Shown here: positions 26,495-35,304 of the stretch, piece after piece
How the letters are laid out: every line of letters starts with the position of its first letter
How positions within the stretch are numbered: the first letter of the stretch is position 1
From: Aliisedimentitalea scapharcae
Lineage (GTDB): Bacteria > Pseudomonadota > Alphaproteobacteria > Rhodobacterales > Rhodobacteraceae
Length of the DNA: 64,000 nt
Direction: 5' to 3'
NCBI RefSeq assembly: GCF_045277565.1
Contig: NZ_CP123584.1
Coordinates: 2,976,001 to 3,040,000, forward strand
The notes under the pieces: generated by a model
Database searches by the model: none
What the model saw: only the letters and a program-made list of their open reading frames with translations
What the model was told of the DNA's origin: nothing
Translations under genes and position numbers: made by a program

Positions 26495-26516
26495 GGGCGA
26501 CCAGATCTGGTCGCCC
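26495..26516 (-). terminator. lon transcription terminator
   Basis: A 22-nt perfect palindrome GGGCGACC-AGATCT-GGTCGCCC, followed on the minus strand by GTTTTT, 38 nt after the lon stop codon. This is a standard intrinsic terminator. Confidence 0.85.
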
Positions 26517-26553
26517 GCCGTTCATATTTCAATCAGCCAAGGCAGCCGAAATA

Positions 26554-28968
26554 TCAGTGTGCCGTTGCCCCGGCACCTTTGGTGCCACCTTCCAGAGACG
26601 CTTTGGCTGCGGCCGCTTCTTCCTCGGCCAGTTCATCCCATTCGATGGGTTCGGGCGTTTGGGTCAAAGCGTGCTTGAGAACCTCGGACACATGCGAGAC
26701 AGGGATGATCTCCAGCCCTTCCTTTACATTGTCCGGGATCTCGGGGAGATCCTTTTCGTTCTCTGCCGGGATCAGAACGGTCTTGATCCCCCCCCGCAAC
26801 GCGGCCAGCAGTTTTTCCTTGAGCCCGCCAATGGCGCTGGCATTGCCACGCAGGGTAACCTCGCCGGTCATGGCGATATCCTTGCGCACCGGAATGCCGG
26901 TCAGCACCGACACGATCGCCGTCACCATGGCCAAGCCAGCCGACGGCCCATCCTTGGGCGTGGCCCCATCGGGCACATGCACGTGAATGTCCAGCTTGTC
27001 GAACTTGGGCGGTTTGACCCCGATCTGGGGTGAAATCGACCGGACATAAGAGGATGCTGCCTCGATCGACTCCTTCATCACATCGCCCAGCTTGCCGGTG
27101 GTCTTCATCCGACCCTTGCCCGGCAGGCGCAGGGCTTCGATGCTCAGCAATTCGCCACCCACGCTGGTATAGGCCAGACCGGTCACAACACCGACCTGAT
27201 CTTCCTTTTCGGCCAATCCATACCGGAACTTTTTGACGCCCAGGAATTCATCCAGATTGTCCGGCGTCACGGTGACCGCGTCCGTCTCTTTCTTGATGAT
27301 CTTGGTCAGCGATTTACGCGCCACCTTGGCGATTTCGCGTTCCAGATTCCGCACGCCCGCCTCGCGGGTATAGGTGCGGATCATCTCGGACAGCGCCTCT
27401 TCGGTCAGTTCAAATTCCTTGGACTTCAGCCCGTGGTTTTTGACCTGTTTGGAAATCAGGTGCTGTTTGGCGATCTCGCGCTTTTCGTCCTCGGTATACC
27501 CAGCCAGCGGGATGATCTCCATCCGGTCCAGCAACGGGCCAGGCATGTTATAGCTGTTCGACGTGGTCAGGAACATCACATTGGACAGGTCATATTCGAC
27601 CTCCAGATAGTGATCCATGAACGTGTTGTTCTGTTCCGGATCCAGCACCTCGAGCATGGCCGACGACGGATCGCCGCGGAAATCCTGACCCATCTTGTCA
27701 ATCTCATCGAGCAGGATCAGCGGGTTCGTGGTTTTGGCCTTTTTCAGCGCCTGGATGATCTTGCCCGGCATCGACCCGATATAGGTCCGACGGTGACCGC
27801 GAATTTCGGATTCGTCACGCACTCCACCCAACGAAATGCGGATGAATTCACGCCCCGTGGCACGCGCCACGGATTTGCCCAAACTGGTCTTGCCCACACC
27901 GGGAGGGCCCACGAGACACAGGATCGGTCCCTTGAGCTTCTTCGAGCGCTGCTGAACGGCCAGATATTCGACGATGCGTTCCTTGACCTTTTCCAGACCA
28001 TAGTGATCGGCATCCAGGATCTCCTGGGCCTTGTTCAGGTCCTTTTTCACGCGGGATTTGGTGCCCCATGGGATCGACAGCATCCAGTCCAGATAGTTGC
28101 GAACAACAGTGGCCTCGGCGCTCATCGGGCTCATGTTCTTGAGCTTTTTCAGCTCGCCTTCGGCCTTTTCGCGGGCCTCCTTGCTCAGCTTGGTCTCGGC
28201 AATCTTGGCTTCAAGTTCTGCAACTTCGTTGCCGCCCTCTTCGCCATCACCCAGCTCCTTCTGAATGGCCTTCATCTGCTCATTCAGGTAATATTCACGC
28301 TGGGTCTTTTCCATCTGCGTCTTGACACGGGTCTTGATCTTTTTCTCGACCTGCAGAACCGACATTTCGCCCTGCATCAGGCCATAGACCTTTTCCAGCC
28401 GTTCGCTGATGCTCAGGGTTTCCAGCAATTCCTGCTTGCGGTCGACTTCGATACCAATATGCCCTGCCACCAGATCGGCCAGCTTGGCCGGTTCTGTGGA
28501 TTCCCCGACAGCGGCCAATGCCTCTTCGGGGATGTTCTTGCGCACCTTGGCATAGCGTTCGAATTCATCTGCAACCGTGCGCAGCAACGCTTCGGTCGTG
28601 GTGACATCACCCGGCATTTCGCTCAGAAATTCCGCACGTGCTTCAAAGAATCCGTCATTTTCCAGGAATTCGGTGATTTCGACCCGGGCCTGGCCTTCGA
28701 CCAGAACCTTGACCGTGCCATCGGGCAGTTTCAACAGTTGCAGCACATTGGCCAAAACCCCGATCCGGTAAATCCCGTCGGCTGTGGGATCATCTTCGGA
28801 GGGGTCAATCTGGCTGGACAGCAGGATCTGCTTGTCATCGGCCATTACTTCTTCCAATGCACGCACCGATTTTTCCCGGCCCACAAAAAGCGGCACGATC
28901 ATGTGCGGGAACACGACGATGTCGCGCAGCGGCAGCACGGGATAGGAGGCGTTGAGTGTCTCTTGCAT
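26554..28968 (-). CDS. lon: endopeptidase La (ATP-dependent Lon protease)
   Basis: Lon protease of 804 aa, the normal length. An N-terminal substrate-binding domain (YPVLPLRDIVVFPHMIVPLF, residues 9-28) is followed by a long coiled coil (~210-280). The AAA+ module has Walker A GPPGVGKT (354-361) and Walker B PLILLDEID. The protease domain has the catalytic dyad Ser676 (KDGPSAGLAM) and Lys719 (GGLKEKLL). It degrades misfolded and regulatory proteins in the cytosol. The ATG at 28968 was chosen because AAGGA precedes it and the conserved domain starts there. A heat-shock-type promoter is visible upstream and a terminator downstream. Confidence 0.97.
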   Translation of the reverse strand: MQETLNASYPVLPLRDIVVFPHMIVPLFVGREKSVRALEEVMADDKQILLSSQIDPSEDDPTADGIYRIGVLANVLQLLKLPDGTVKVLVEGQARVEITEFLENDGFFEARAEFLSEMPGDVTTTEALLRTVADEFERYAKVRKNIPEEALAAVGESTEPAKLADLVAGHIGIEVDRKQELLETLSISERLEKVYGLMQGEMSVLQVEKKIKTRVKTQMEKTQREYYLNEQMKAIQKELGDGEEGGNEVAELEAKIAETKLSKEAREKAEGELKKLKNMSPMSAEATVVRNYLDWMLSIPWGTKSRVKKDLNKAQEILDADHYGLEKVKERIVEYLAVQQRSKKLKGPILCLVGPPGVGKTSLGKSVARATGREFIRISLGGVRDESEIRGHRRTYIGSMPGKIIQALKKAKTTNPLILLDEIDKMGQDFRGDPSSAMLEVLDPEQNNTFMDHYLEVEYDLSNVMFLTTSNSYNMPGPLLDRMEIIPLAGYTEDEKREIAKQHLISKQVKNHGLKSKEFELTEEALSEMIRTYTREAGVRNLEREIAKVARKSLTKIIKKETDAVTVTPDNLDEFLGVKKFRYGLAEKEDQVGVVTGLAYTSVGGELLSIEALRLPGKGRMKTTGKLGDVMKESIEAASSYVRSISPQIGVKPPKFDKLDIHVHVPDGATPKDGPSAGLAMVTAIVSVLTGIPVRKDIAMTGEVTLRGNASAIGGLKEKLLAALRGGIKTVLIPAENEKDLPEIPDNVKEGLEIIPVSHVSEVLKHALTQTPEPIEWDELAEEEAAAAKASLEGGTKGAGATAH

Positions 28969-29336
28969 ACTCGGTCCTTGTCTTTGGCAGAACGATCCGG
29001 CCCCACATGTGCGGCAACCTGGTTCGTCCCCATTTTGGAACTTTTTATCTGGGGTGTTTCCGGCAGGTTTCAACCGGGCTCCCTTGGGTCGGCACCCACA
29101 TTGACGTGTGATGCAGATGATCACAAGGGATGAAATCGCAACAGCACCCGTGTTTGGCACATGGGTACGGTTTCACCTTTCCCGGTTCATCCCCCCTGTC
29201 AGGCACGAAAACGTGGACAGGTCCGCCACGCCCGCACCGGGACGGGTCCCACTGGTGAACCCCACGCACCTTTGGCCCCCTGAACCTGTGGCGTTGCAGG
29301 CCTGCGGTCAGACGGCGCATGGCCCCCGGCGACCGC
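28969..29336. other. lon upstream region
   Basis: This 368-bp interval between tgt and lon contains the lon leader and heat-shock promoter. No gene is convincing; the frames here are short and cross the promoter. Confidence 0.6.
29045..29075 (-). promoter_or_regulatory. candidate sigma-32 (heat-shock) promoter of lon
   Basis: On the minus strand, GGTTGAAA (29068-29075) and CCCCAGATAA (29045-29054) are separated by 14 nt counted from TTGAA. This fits the heat-shock pattern CTTGAA - 13 to 17 nt - CCCCAT-T-A. The predicted transcription start is about 70 nt before the lon ATG. Confidence 0.6.
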
Positions 29337-30467
29337 TCAGACAGGGTCTATATCGCCCTGCGCACGCCCCGCATGAAACTCTGCTTGCCACGCCTCAAAG
29401 GTTCCGGCCGCAATTGCATCACGCATTCCGGCCATAATATCCTGAAAATATTGCAGGTTATGCCAGGTCAACAACATACCGCTGATCATTTCATTGCTGC
29501 GGAACACATGATTCAGATAGGCGCGGGAATAGTTCTGACAGGCCGGGCAGCTACAGTTTTCGTCCAATGGGCGCGGGTCATCCATGTGGCGCGCATTCTT
29601 GATGTTGACCACACCGCGACGGGTGAACACTTGTCCTGTCCGGCCTGACCGGCTGGGCAGGACACAGTCCATCATGTCGACTCCGCGCGCAACCGCCCCC
29701 ACGATGTCATCAGGCTTGCCCACGCCCATCAAATAGCGCGGCTTGTCCTGTGGCAAAAAGTCGGGGGCGTAATCCAGGCATTCAAACATGGCCTCCTGCC
29801 CTTCTCCGACCGCCAGCCCGCCAATGGCATACCCTTCGAATCCGATGTCGGTCAGCGCCTTGGCACTTTCTTCGCGCAGGTCCCGCTCCAACCCGCCCTG
29901 CATGATGCCGAACAGCGCGTGCCCCGGACGCTCCCCGAATGCCGCGCGGGACCGCTCGGCCCACCGCATCGACAGGCGCATGCTTTCGACGATGCGGTCA
30001 CGATCCGCCGGCAGCGCGGGGCATTCGTCGAAACACATGACGATATCGCTGCCCAACAGTCGTTGAATTTCCATTGACCGTTCCGGCGACAGTTCGTGTT
30101 TGGATCCATCAATATGGGATTTAAAGGTGACCCCCTGTTCGGTCAGCTTGCGCAACCCGGCCAGCGACATCACCTGGAACCCGCCGCTGTCGGTCAGAAT
30201 CGGGCGGTCCCAATTCATGAATTTGTGCAACCCGCCCAGACGGTCGATGCGTTCGGCCGTTGGGCGCAACATCAGATGATAGGTATTGCCCAACAGAATA
30301 TCGGCCCCGGTCGACCGCACGCTCTCGGGCATCATCGCCTTGACCGTCGCTGCCGTGCCGACCGGCATGAAGGCCGGTGTGCGGATGTCGCCACGCGGTG
30401 TATGGATGACCCCGGTGCGGGCCTTGCCATCAGTGGCCTTGAGGTCAAAAGAAAAACGATTGGTCAT
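29337..30467 (-). CDS. tgt: queuine tRNA-ribosyltransferase (tRNA-guanine transglycosylase)
   Basis: This 376-aa enzyme exchanges guanine-34 for preQ1 in tRNAs with GUN anticodons, the key step of queuosine synthesis. Landmarks are TPAFMPVGTAATVKAM at ~30-45, the substrate loop LTDSGGFQVMSL (~100), GGLAVGEGQEAMF (~230), nucleophile Asp in DMMDCVLPSRSGR (~265), and the zinc site C-S-C-P-A-C followed by His in NHVFRSNEM. ATG at 30467 has GGAGA 8 nt upstream and gives the standard length. It is divergent from qmcA. Confidence 0.97.
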   Translation of the reverse strand: MTNRFSFDLKATDGKARTGVIHTPRGDIRTPAFMPVGTAATVKAMMPESVRSTGADILLGNTYHLMLRPTAERIDRLGGLHKFMNWDRPILTDSGGFQVMSLAGLRKLTEQGVTFKSHIDGSKHELSPERSMEIQRLLGSDIVMCFDECPALPADRDRIVESMRLSMRWAERSRAAFGERPGHALFGIMQGGLERDLREESAKALTDIGFEGYAIGGLAVGEGQEAMFECLDYAPDFLPQDKPRYLMGVGKPDDIVGAVARGVDMMDCVLPSRSGRTGQVFTRRGVVNIKNARHMDDPRPLDENCSCPACQNYSRAYLNHVFRSNEMISGMLLTWHNLQYFQDIMAGMRDAIAAGTFEAWQAEFHAGRAQGDIDPV

Positions 30468-30637
30468 GCTGGTGTCTCCGGAGCTTCGGACCGCGCGGGT
30501 TTGCCGCAAAGAGCCACACATTGCAAGCCATGCGACGCAAACACCGTTTCCCAGCCCCCCGACCGCACATCAGCCTTGAACATCCGGGCATTCCCCACCA
30601 AGTATATGGCATTACGTGTTTATTTTTGGAGCCCCTC

Positions 30638-31528
30638 ATGACCGAAGAGCAGCTGATCGCGCTCGTTTCACAAAACGCCATTTACCTGCTGGGCGCAGTG
30701 TTTGTGATTGTTCTGGTTCTGGCCGGGGTGAAAATCGTCCCACAGTCCGAAAAATACGTCATTCAGCGGCTGGGACGCCTGCATTCCGTATTGGGGCCGG
30801 GGATCAATTTCATCGTGCCTTTGCTGGACAAGGCCGCGCATAAGATTTCCATTCTCGAACGACAGCTGCCCACAGCCAGCCAGGACGCCATCACCCGCGA
30901 CAACGTTCTGGTTCAGGTCGATACGTCGGTATTCTATCGCATCACCGAACCTGAAAAGACCGTCTACCGAATCCGGGACGTGGATGCCGCCATCAAGACA
31001 ACCGTGGCCGGGATCGTGCGGGCCGAAATCGGCAAGATGGATCTGGATGAAGTGCAGTCCAACCGCTCTCAGTTGATTTCGACCATCAAGTCCCTGGTCG
31101 AAGATGCCGTCGATGATTGGGGGATCGAAGTCACACGGGCTGAGATTCTGGACGTCAACCTGGATCAGGCCACCCGCCAGGCGATGCTGCAACAGCTGAA
31201 TGCCGAACGCGCCCGACGCGCCCAGGTCACCGAAGCCGAGGGCGCAAAACGGTCGGTCGAACTGAACGCAGATGCCGAATTATATGCGGCCGAGCAAACC
31301 GCCAAAGCCCGCCGCATTCAGGCAGACGCCGAAGCCTATGCCACCCAGGTTGTTGCCAGGGCGATCAGCGAACACGGAATCGAGGCCGCCCAATATCAGG
31401 TCGCCCTGAAACAGGTCGAAGCGCTGAACACGTTGGGAGAGGGAAGCGGGTCGCAGACCATATTGGTCCCGGCCAATGCCCTGGAAGCCTTTGGTGACGC
31501 CTTTCGCATGCTGAAAGGAAACAAATGA
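30638..31528 (+). CDS. qmcA: SPFH/band-7 membrane protein (stomatin-like, QmcA)
   Basis: A 296-aa protein with an N-terminal membrane anchor (AIYLLGAVFVIVLVLAGVKIV, residues ~12-33) followed by the SPFH domain (SEKYVIQRLGRLHSVLGPGI to GIEVTRAEILDVNLD) and a coiled coil rich in Ala/Glu/Arg (~185-250). Stomatin-like proteins form large membrane rings that scaffold proteases and lipids. It is encoded together with an NfeD-type partner, start overlapping stop, the usual pairing. GGAG lies 7 nt before the ATG at 30638. Confidence 0.93.
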   Translation: MTEEQLIALVSQNAIYLLGAVFVIVLVLAGVKIVPQSEKYVIQRLGRLHSVLGPGINFIVPLLDKAAHKISILERQLPTASQDAITRDNVLVQVDTSVFYRITEPEKTVYRIRDVDAAIKTTVAGIVRAEIGKMDLDEVQSNRSQLISTIKSLVEDAVDDWGIEVTRAEILDVNLDQATRQAMLQQLNAERARRAQVTEAEGAKRSVELNADAELYAAEQTAKARRIQADAEAYATQVVARAISEHGIEAAQYQVALKQVEALNTLGEGSGSQTILVPANALEAFGDAFRMLKGNK

Positions 31529-31806
31529 TGGATGTACCATTGTGGTCCGAATGGTGGCTGTGGGGGAGCGCTGCGCTAGTGCTGGGCATTCTCGAGATCC
31601 TCGCCCCGGGCTATATTTTTCTGGGGTTTGCGGCCGGGGCCTTGGCAGTCTGCGTGATGCTTCTGGCAGTTGGCCTTCAGGTTGGCCTGCCGATCCTGTT
31701 GCTGATCTTTGCCATTCTGTCGCTGATTGCCTGGCTGGTCATGAGACGCCTGTTTTCGCTGAAAAAGGGTCAGGTCAAATCCTTTGATCGCGACATTAAC
31801 GACTGA
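31525..31806 (+). CDS. NfeD-like short membrane protein
   Basis: A 93-aa protein, the short form of the NfeD family: three hydrophobic segments (WWLWGSAALVLGILEILAPG, FAAGALAVCVMLLAVG, LPILLLIFAILSLIAWLVM) and a short basic cytosolic tail, without the C-terminal OB-fold of full-length NfeD. It is coupled to qmcA by a 4-nt ATGA overlap. It is expected to assist the SPFH protein. Confidence 0.87.
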   Translation: MMDVPLWSEWWLWGSAALVLGILEILAPGYIFLGFAAGALAVCVMLLAVGLQVGLPILLLIFAILSLIAWLVMRRLFSLKKGQVKSFDRDIND

Positions 31807-31870
31807 TGTCTGGACGTCCCCCAACCATTTCCCTATATAAACGCTCAGGAAACGTGAGTCCGAGGCCCGA

Positions 31871-32233
31871 ATGACCAACTCCCCCGAACCGCTCGAAGGG
31901 ACGCCGCTGATTGCGCCGTCTTCTGTGCACCACCCGCTGTATGAACAGGTGGTCGAGGCCTGCCGCACGGTGTATGACCCGGAAATCCCGGTCAACATCT
32001 TTGAGCTGGGTCTGATCTATACGATTGAGATCAATGATGAAAATGACGTCAACGTCGTGATGACCCTGACCGCGCCGGGATGTCCGGTTGCTGGGGAAAT
32101 GCCGGGCTGGATTCAGGACGCGATCGAGCCTGTCGCTGGTGTGAAATCAGTGGATATCGCTTTGGTTTGGGAACCGCCCTGGGGCATGGAAATGATGTCC
32201 GACGAAGCCCGCCTGGAACTGGGATTCATGTGA
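31871..32233 (+). CDS. sufT: SUF-system Fe-S assembly protein (MIP18/DUF59 family)
   Basis: A 120-aa protein with the MIP18/DUF59 domain: VVEACRTVYDPEIPVNIFEL, GLIYTIEIN and LTAPGCPVAGEMP, whose Cys is the conserved residue of this family, plus ALVWEPPWGMEMMSDEARLE at the C-terminus. It helps mature Fe-S proteins in the cytosol. It is followed by an A-type Fe-S carrier. It usually belongs to the suf cluster; here the rest of suf is absent, so it is either the end of a distant cluster or a separate unit. Confidence 0.9.
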   Translation: MTNSPEPLEGTPLIAPSSVHHPLYEQVVEACRTVYDPEIPVNIFELGLIYTIEINDENDVNVVMTLTAPGCPVAGEMPGWIQDAIEPVAGVKSVDIALVWEPPWGMEMMSDEARLELGFM

Positions 32234-32396
32234 TCGGATGGATCGGATCCCGCACGCCAGCGTCATACCGGTGACAAACTGGTGACAAACCGGCCACGGA
32301 AATCCGTATCTGGCATGTATATTTTGCTGCGGCGCGTCACTGGGACTTGAGCCTGCCCCCTTGGGCTCCTAAATTGATCCTGAACAGGAGATCAAC

Positions 32397-32756
32397 ATGT
32401 TTGGCATTCCCGGCAAACAAGCCGTCACCATCACGCCGCGCGCGGCAGCCCAGATCTGCAAGCTGATGACCAAGGGCGGCCATGCCGGGCTGCGCATTGG
32501 TGTGAAAAAAGGCGGCTGTGCCGGCATGGAATACACCATGGAATATGTCGACCAGCCAGATCCGCACGATGAGATCGTGGAACAGGACGACGCGCGGGTC
32601 ATGATTGCACCGATGGCACAAATGTTCCTGTTCGGTACAGAAATCGACTATGAAGTCTCGTTGCTGGAGGCCGGGTTCAAGTTCAACAACCCCAATGTCG
32701 CAGATGCCTGCGGATGCGGGGAATCGATCAGTTTCAAGGATGTCGCGCAGGGCTGA
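32397..32756 (+). CDS. A-type iron-sulfur carrier (HesB/IscA/SufA family)
   Basis: A 119-aa A-type carrier. It has the three conserved Cys of the family: the first in KGGCAGMEY (~residue 41) and the C-terminal pair C-G-C-G in DACGCGESI (~107-109). It accepts and passes on [2Fe-2S] or [4Fe-4S] clusters. The opening PGKQAVTITPRAAAQICKLM matches the family. AGGAG is placed 6 nt before the ATG. I cannot tell the SufA from the IscA subtype; proximity to sufT favours SufA. Confidence 0.92.
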   Translation: MFGIPGKQAVTITPRAAAQICKLMTKGGHAGLRIGVKKGGCAGMEYTMEYVDQPDPHDEIVEQDDARVMIAPMAQMFLFGTEIDYEVSLLEAGFKFNNPNVADACGCGESISFKDVAQG

Positions 32757-32860
32757 TGCCGCTGCCCATCTCCGCTCCTGCTCCCCGCTCCATTCCCATA
32801 TCCGCGCAGGCGGTACTCCCGCCCGTCGTCCAGCCTCCCAAAGGAGGCTTTCCTCCCGTT

Positions 32861-32897
32861 GGGCGTGGCGCTGCGCATCTTGCGCAGCGCCACGCCC
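32861..32897. terminator. perfect 16-bp stem hairpin between the Fe-S carrier gene and tpiA
   Basis: GGGCGTGGCGCTGCGC pairs fully with GCGCAGCGCCACGCCC around the 5-nt loop ATCTT. No T-tract follows, so it may be a Rho-independent-like pause, an mRNA stabiliser or a REP-type palindrome. It lies 104 nt after the carrier stop codon. Confidence 0.6.
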
Positions 32898-33035
32898 ACA
32901 GATGCAAGGGGCATTGGCGACAGCCAATGCATCGCAGCATCCCGGGAGCGTTTCGAACACCGCGCCTGCGACATGCAATTGCGCGTGCGCGCATCGAATG
33001 TTACCAGACATCAGGACTTCAGAAAGAGGCAGGAT

Positions 33036-33791
33036 ATGCGGCGTAAACTGGCGGCTGGAAATTGGAAGATGAATGGCGAGAGCACGGCCTTGGGCGAGCT
33101 CGAAAAACTGGCCACCGCCCACTCGGCACCAGGCGTGGATATCCTGATTTGCCCGCCCGCGACCTTGTTGCATCGTGCCGCCCAAACCGTTTCGGACAGT
33201 GCGATCGCAATTGGCGGACAGGATTGCCACCCCGCCCAGTCCGGAGCGCATACCGGTGACATCAGTGCCGATATGTTGCTGGATGCCGGTGCAACAGCTG
33301 TCATTGTCGGGCATTCGGAACGCCGCGAAAATCATGATGAAGGCGATGAACACGTACGAGCCAAAGCCCGAGCTGCGATAGACGCCGGTCTGCTCGCAAT
33401 CATCTGTGTTGGTGAGAGCCTGGCCGAACGAGAGGCAGCCAATACGCTCGACATTATTGCCGGTCAATTGGCTGGATCCATCCCAGATATCGTCACGGGC
33501 GAAAACCTGGTCATTGCCTATGAACCGATCTGGGCCATTGGCACTGGCAAGGTGCCTACATTGGAACAGATCGGCGAAGTGCACGATTTCATCCGCGCCC
33601 GTCTGGAACGCCGGTTCGGTACCGGAGTTGGGCGGTCCGTGCGTCTGCTCTATGGCGGGTCGGTCAAGCCTGGAAATGCTGCCGATATATTTGCCGTTTC
33701 CAATGTGGACGGTGCCTTGGTCGGTGGCGCCAGTTTGAAGGCCGGAGATTTTTCCCCAATCATTCAGGCCCTTGAAACCATCGGTGCCTGA
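33036..33791 (+). CDS. tpiA: triose-phosphate isomerase
   Basis: A 251-aa TIM-barrel enzyme that interconverts glyceraldehyde-3-phosphate and dihydroxyacetone phosphate. The catalytic residues are all present: Asn/Lys in GNWKMNG (residues 8-14), His in VGHSERR (~91-97), Glu in AYEPIWAIGTG (~160-170), and the phosphate loop LYGGSVKPGNA. Start ATG at 33036 follows AGAGGCAGGAT; the frame extends upstream but the family starts here. It stands alone and is followed by three hairpins. Confidence 0.97.
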   Translation: MRRKLAAGNWKMNGESTALGELEKLATAHSAPGVDILICPPATLLHRAAQTVSDSAIAIGGQDCHPAQSGAHTGDISADMLLDAGATAVIVGHSERRENHDEGDEHVRAKARAAIDAGLLAIICVGESLAEREAANTLDIIAGQLAGSIPDIVTGENLVIAYEPIWAIGTGKVPTLEQIGEVHDFIRARLERRFGTGVGRSVRLLYGGSVKPGNAADIFAVSNVDGALVGGASLKAGDFSPIIQALETIGA

Positions 33792-33811
33792 CCCCTTCGA
33801 AGGCCAGGGGC

Positions 33812-33908
33812 ACAAGAAAATTAGATAATTTTCTTGTCAAATTTCTTTCCAAGAAATTTGCACCACCAAAAGAAAACCGCTGCCCGGGAGACCCGGACAG
33901 CGGTTTTC
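33812..33908. terminator. three consecutive hairpins between convergent tpiA and dctM
   Basis: Hairpin 1 (33812-33837): 12-bp perfect stem with ACAAGAAAATTA and a 2-nt loop. Hairpin 2 (33839-33859): AAATTTCTT-TCC-AAGAAATTT. Hairpin 3 (33872-33908): 17-bp stem of GAAAACCGCTG type with one mismatch and loop AGA, followed by TTTTT on the plus strand and bounded by A-rich sequence on the other. Hairpin 3 is a good bidirectional intrinsic terminator; the others are A/T-rich and may be weaker. Confidence 0.8.
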
Positions 33909-33927
33909 TTTTTGACCTCGCCTTTGA

Positions 33928-35304
33928 TCAATGGGTTATGATCTCAGGCCCCATCACGGCGTTGGGCAACACTGTGGATAGCCAAGGCACATAGGTCACC
34001 AGGATCAGGAAGACAAACAGCACCGCCAGGAACGGCAAAGCTGCGCGCACAACACTCATCATCGGCATCCCTGCGACCCCCGACGTCACGAACAGGTTCA
34101 AACCAACCGGCGGTGTGATCATTCCGATCTCCATGTTCACCACCATGATGATGCCCAGGTGAATGGGATCAATGCCCAATTCAATGGCGATCGGAAACAC
34201 CAACGGTGCGACAATGACCAACAATCCCGACGGTTCCATGAACTGACCACCGATCAACAGGATCACATTGACAATCACCAGGAACATCACCGGACCAAAG
34301 CCCGCTGACAACATCGCATTGGCAATGGTCTGCGGCACCTGTTCATCGGTCAGAACATGCTTCAGGATCAGCGCGTTGGCGATGACAAACAACAAGGTCA
34401 CCGTCAGCTTGCCCGCCTCAAACAGCGTGTGTTTGGTGTCGGGGTCAAAAAATGCAGTGATCAGCGCTTTGGGCTTCTTGATCAGCGGGATCTTGGGCTG
34501 ACCTTCACCATTCGAAAGCGGCCCCATGTCCTTGTAGACGAAACACGCGATCACAAAGGAATAGACAGCCGCCACAGCCGCGGCTTCGGTCGGGGTAAAG
34601 ATGCCCCCATAGATCCCGCCCAGGATGATCACGATCAGGAACAATCCCCAACCGGCTTCACGCGCCGAGGTGAAGATTTCTCCCCAGCCCAACCATTCGC
34701 CTTTCGGCAGATTCTTGACCTTGGCCATGATAAAGATGGTCACCATCAACATGACACCTGCAAGCAGACCGGGGATCACGCCTGCCAGGAACATCCGGCC
34801 CACTGACACTTCGACCGCAGCCGCGTAAACAACCATCACGATCGATGGCGGGATCAGGATGCCCAATGTGCCCGCGTTACAGATGACACCAGCGGCAAAT
34901 TCCTTGGAATACCCGACCTGACGCATGCCCGCGATCACGATTGACCCGATGGCCACCACGGTTGCCGGGGACGACCCGGACAGCGCCGCGAACATCATGC
35001 AGGCAAAGACCCCTGCAATGGCCAGACCGCCGGGCAGATGCCCGACACAGGCGATGGAGAACCGGATGATCCGCCGTGCCACACCACCAGTGGTCATGAA
35101 CGAAGAGGCAAGGATAAAGAACGGGATCGCCAGGAGGGTAAAGTGGCCCTCGAATGCTTCGAACAATGTTCCCGCGACCGAGGCCAACGAACTGTCCGAA
35201 TAGATCAGCAGAAACAGGGTCGAACTGAGCCCCAGAGCCACAGCGATCGGCACCCCGATCAGCAGGAGGCCAATCACCATTGAAAATAGGAGGACGACAT
35301 CCAT
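33928..35304 (-). CDS. dctM: TRAP transporter large permease subunit
   Basis: A 458-aa DctM-type membrane protein with about 12 helices. Family signatures are LLLIGVPIAVALGLSSTLFL at the N-terminus, AALSGSSPATVVAIGSIVI (~110), IPPSIVMVVYA (~150), GGIFTPTEAAAVAAVYSF (~230) and GMITPPVGLNLFVTSGVAG (~395). It imports C4-dicarboxylates or related acids with sodium, using the DctP protein. The start overlaps the dctQ stop by 1 nt (TGATG). Confidence 0.94.
   Translation of the reverse strand: MDVVLLFSMVIGLLLIGVPIAVALGLSSTLFLLIYSDSSLASVAGTLFEAFEGHFTLLAIPFFILASSFMTTGGVARRIIRFSIACVGHLPGGLAIAGVFACMMFAALSGSSPATVVAIGSIVIAGMRQVGYSKEFAAGVICNAGTLGILIPPSIVMVVYAAAVEVSVGRMFLAGVIPGLLAGVMLMVTIFIMAKVKNLPKGEWLGWGEIFTSAREAGWGLFLIVIILGGIYGGIFTPTEAAAVAAVYSFVIACFVYKDMGPLSNGEGQPKIPLIKKPKALITAFFDPDTKHTLFEAGKLTVTLLFVIANALILKHVLTDEQVPQTIANAMLSAGFGPVMFLVIVNVILLIGGQFMEPSGLLVIVAPLVFPIAIELGIDPIHLGIIMVVNMEIGMITPPVGLNLFVTSGVAGMPMMSVVRAALPFLAVLFVFLILVTYVPWLSTVLPNAVMGPEIITH

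Noticed and set aside
27433..29133. 566-codon plus-strand frame opposite lon
   Set aside because: It mirrors the lon gene; lon is certain and the opposite frame has no start signal or domain.
28969..29160. Longer N-terminus for Lon (64 more codons)
   Set aside because: The extension crosses the heat-shock promoter and lacks similarity to Lon; the start with AAGGA before it is preferred.
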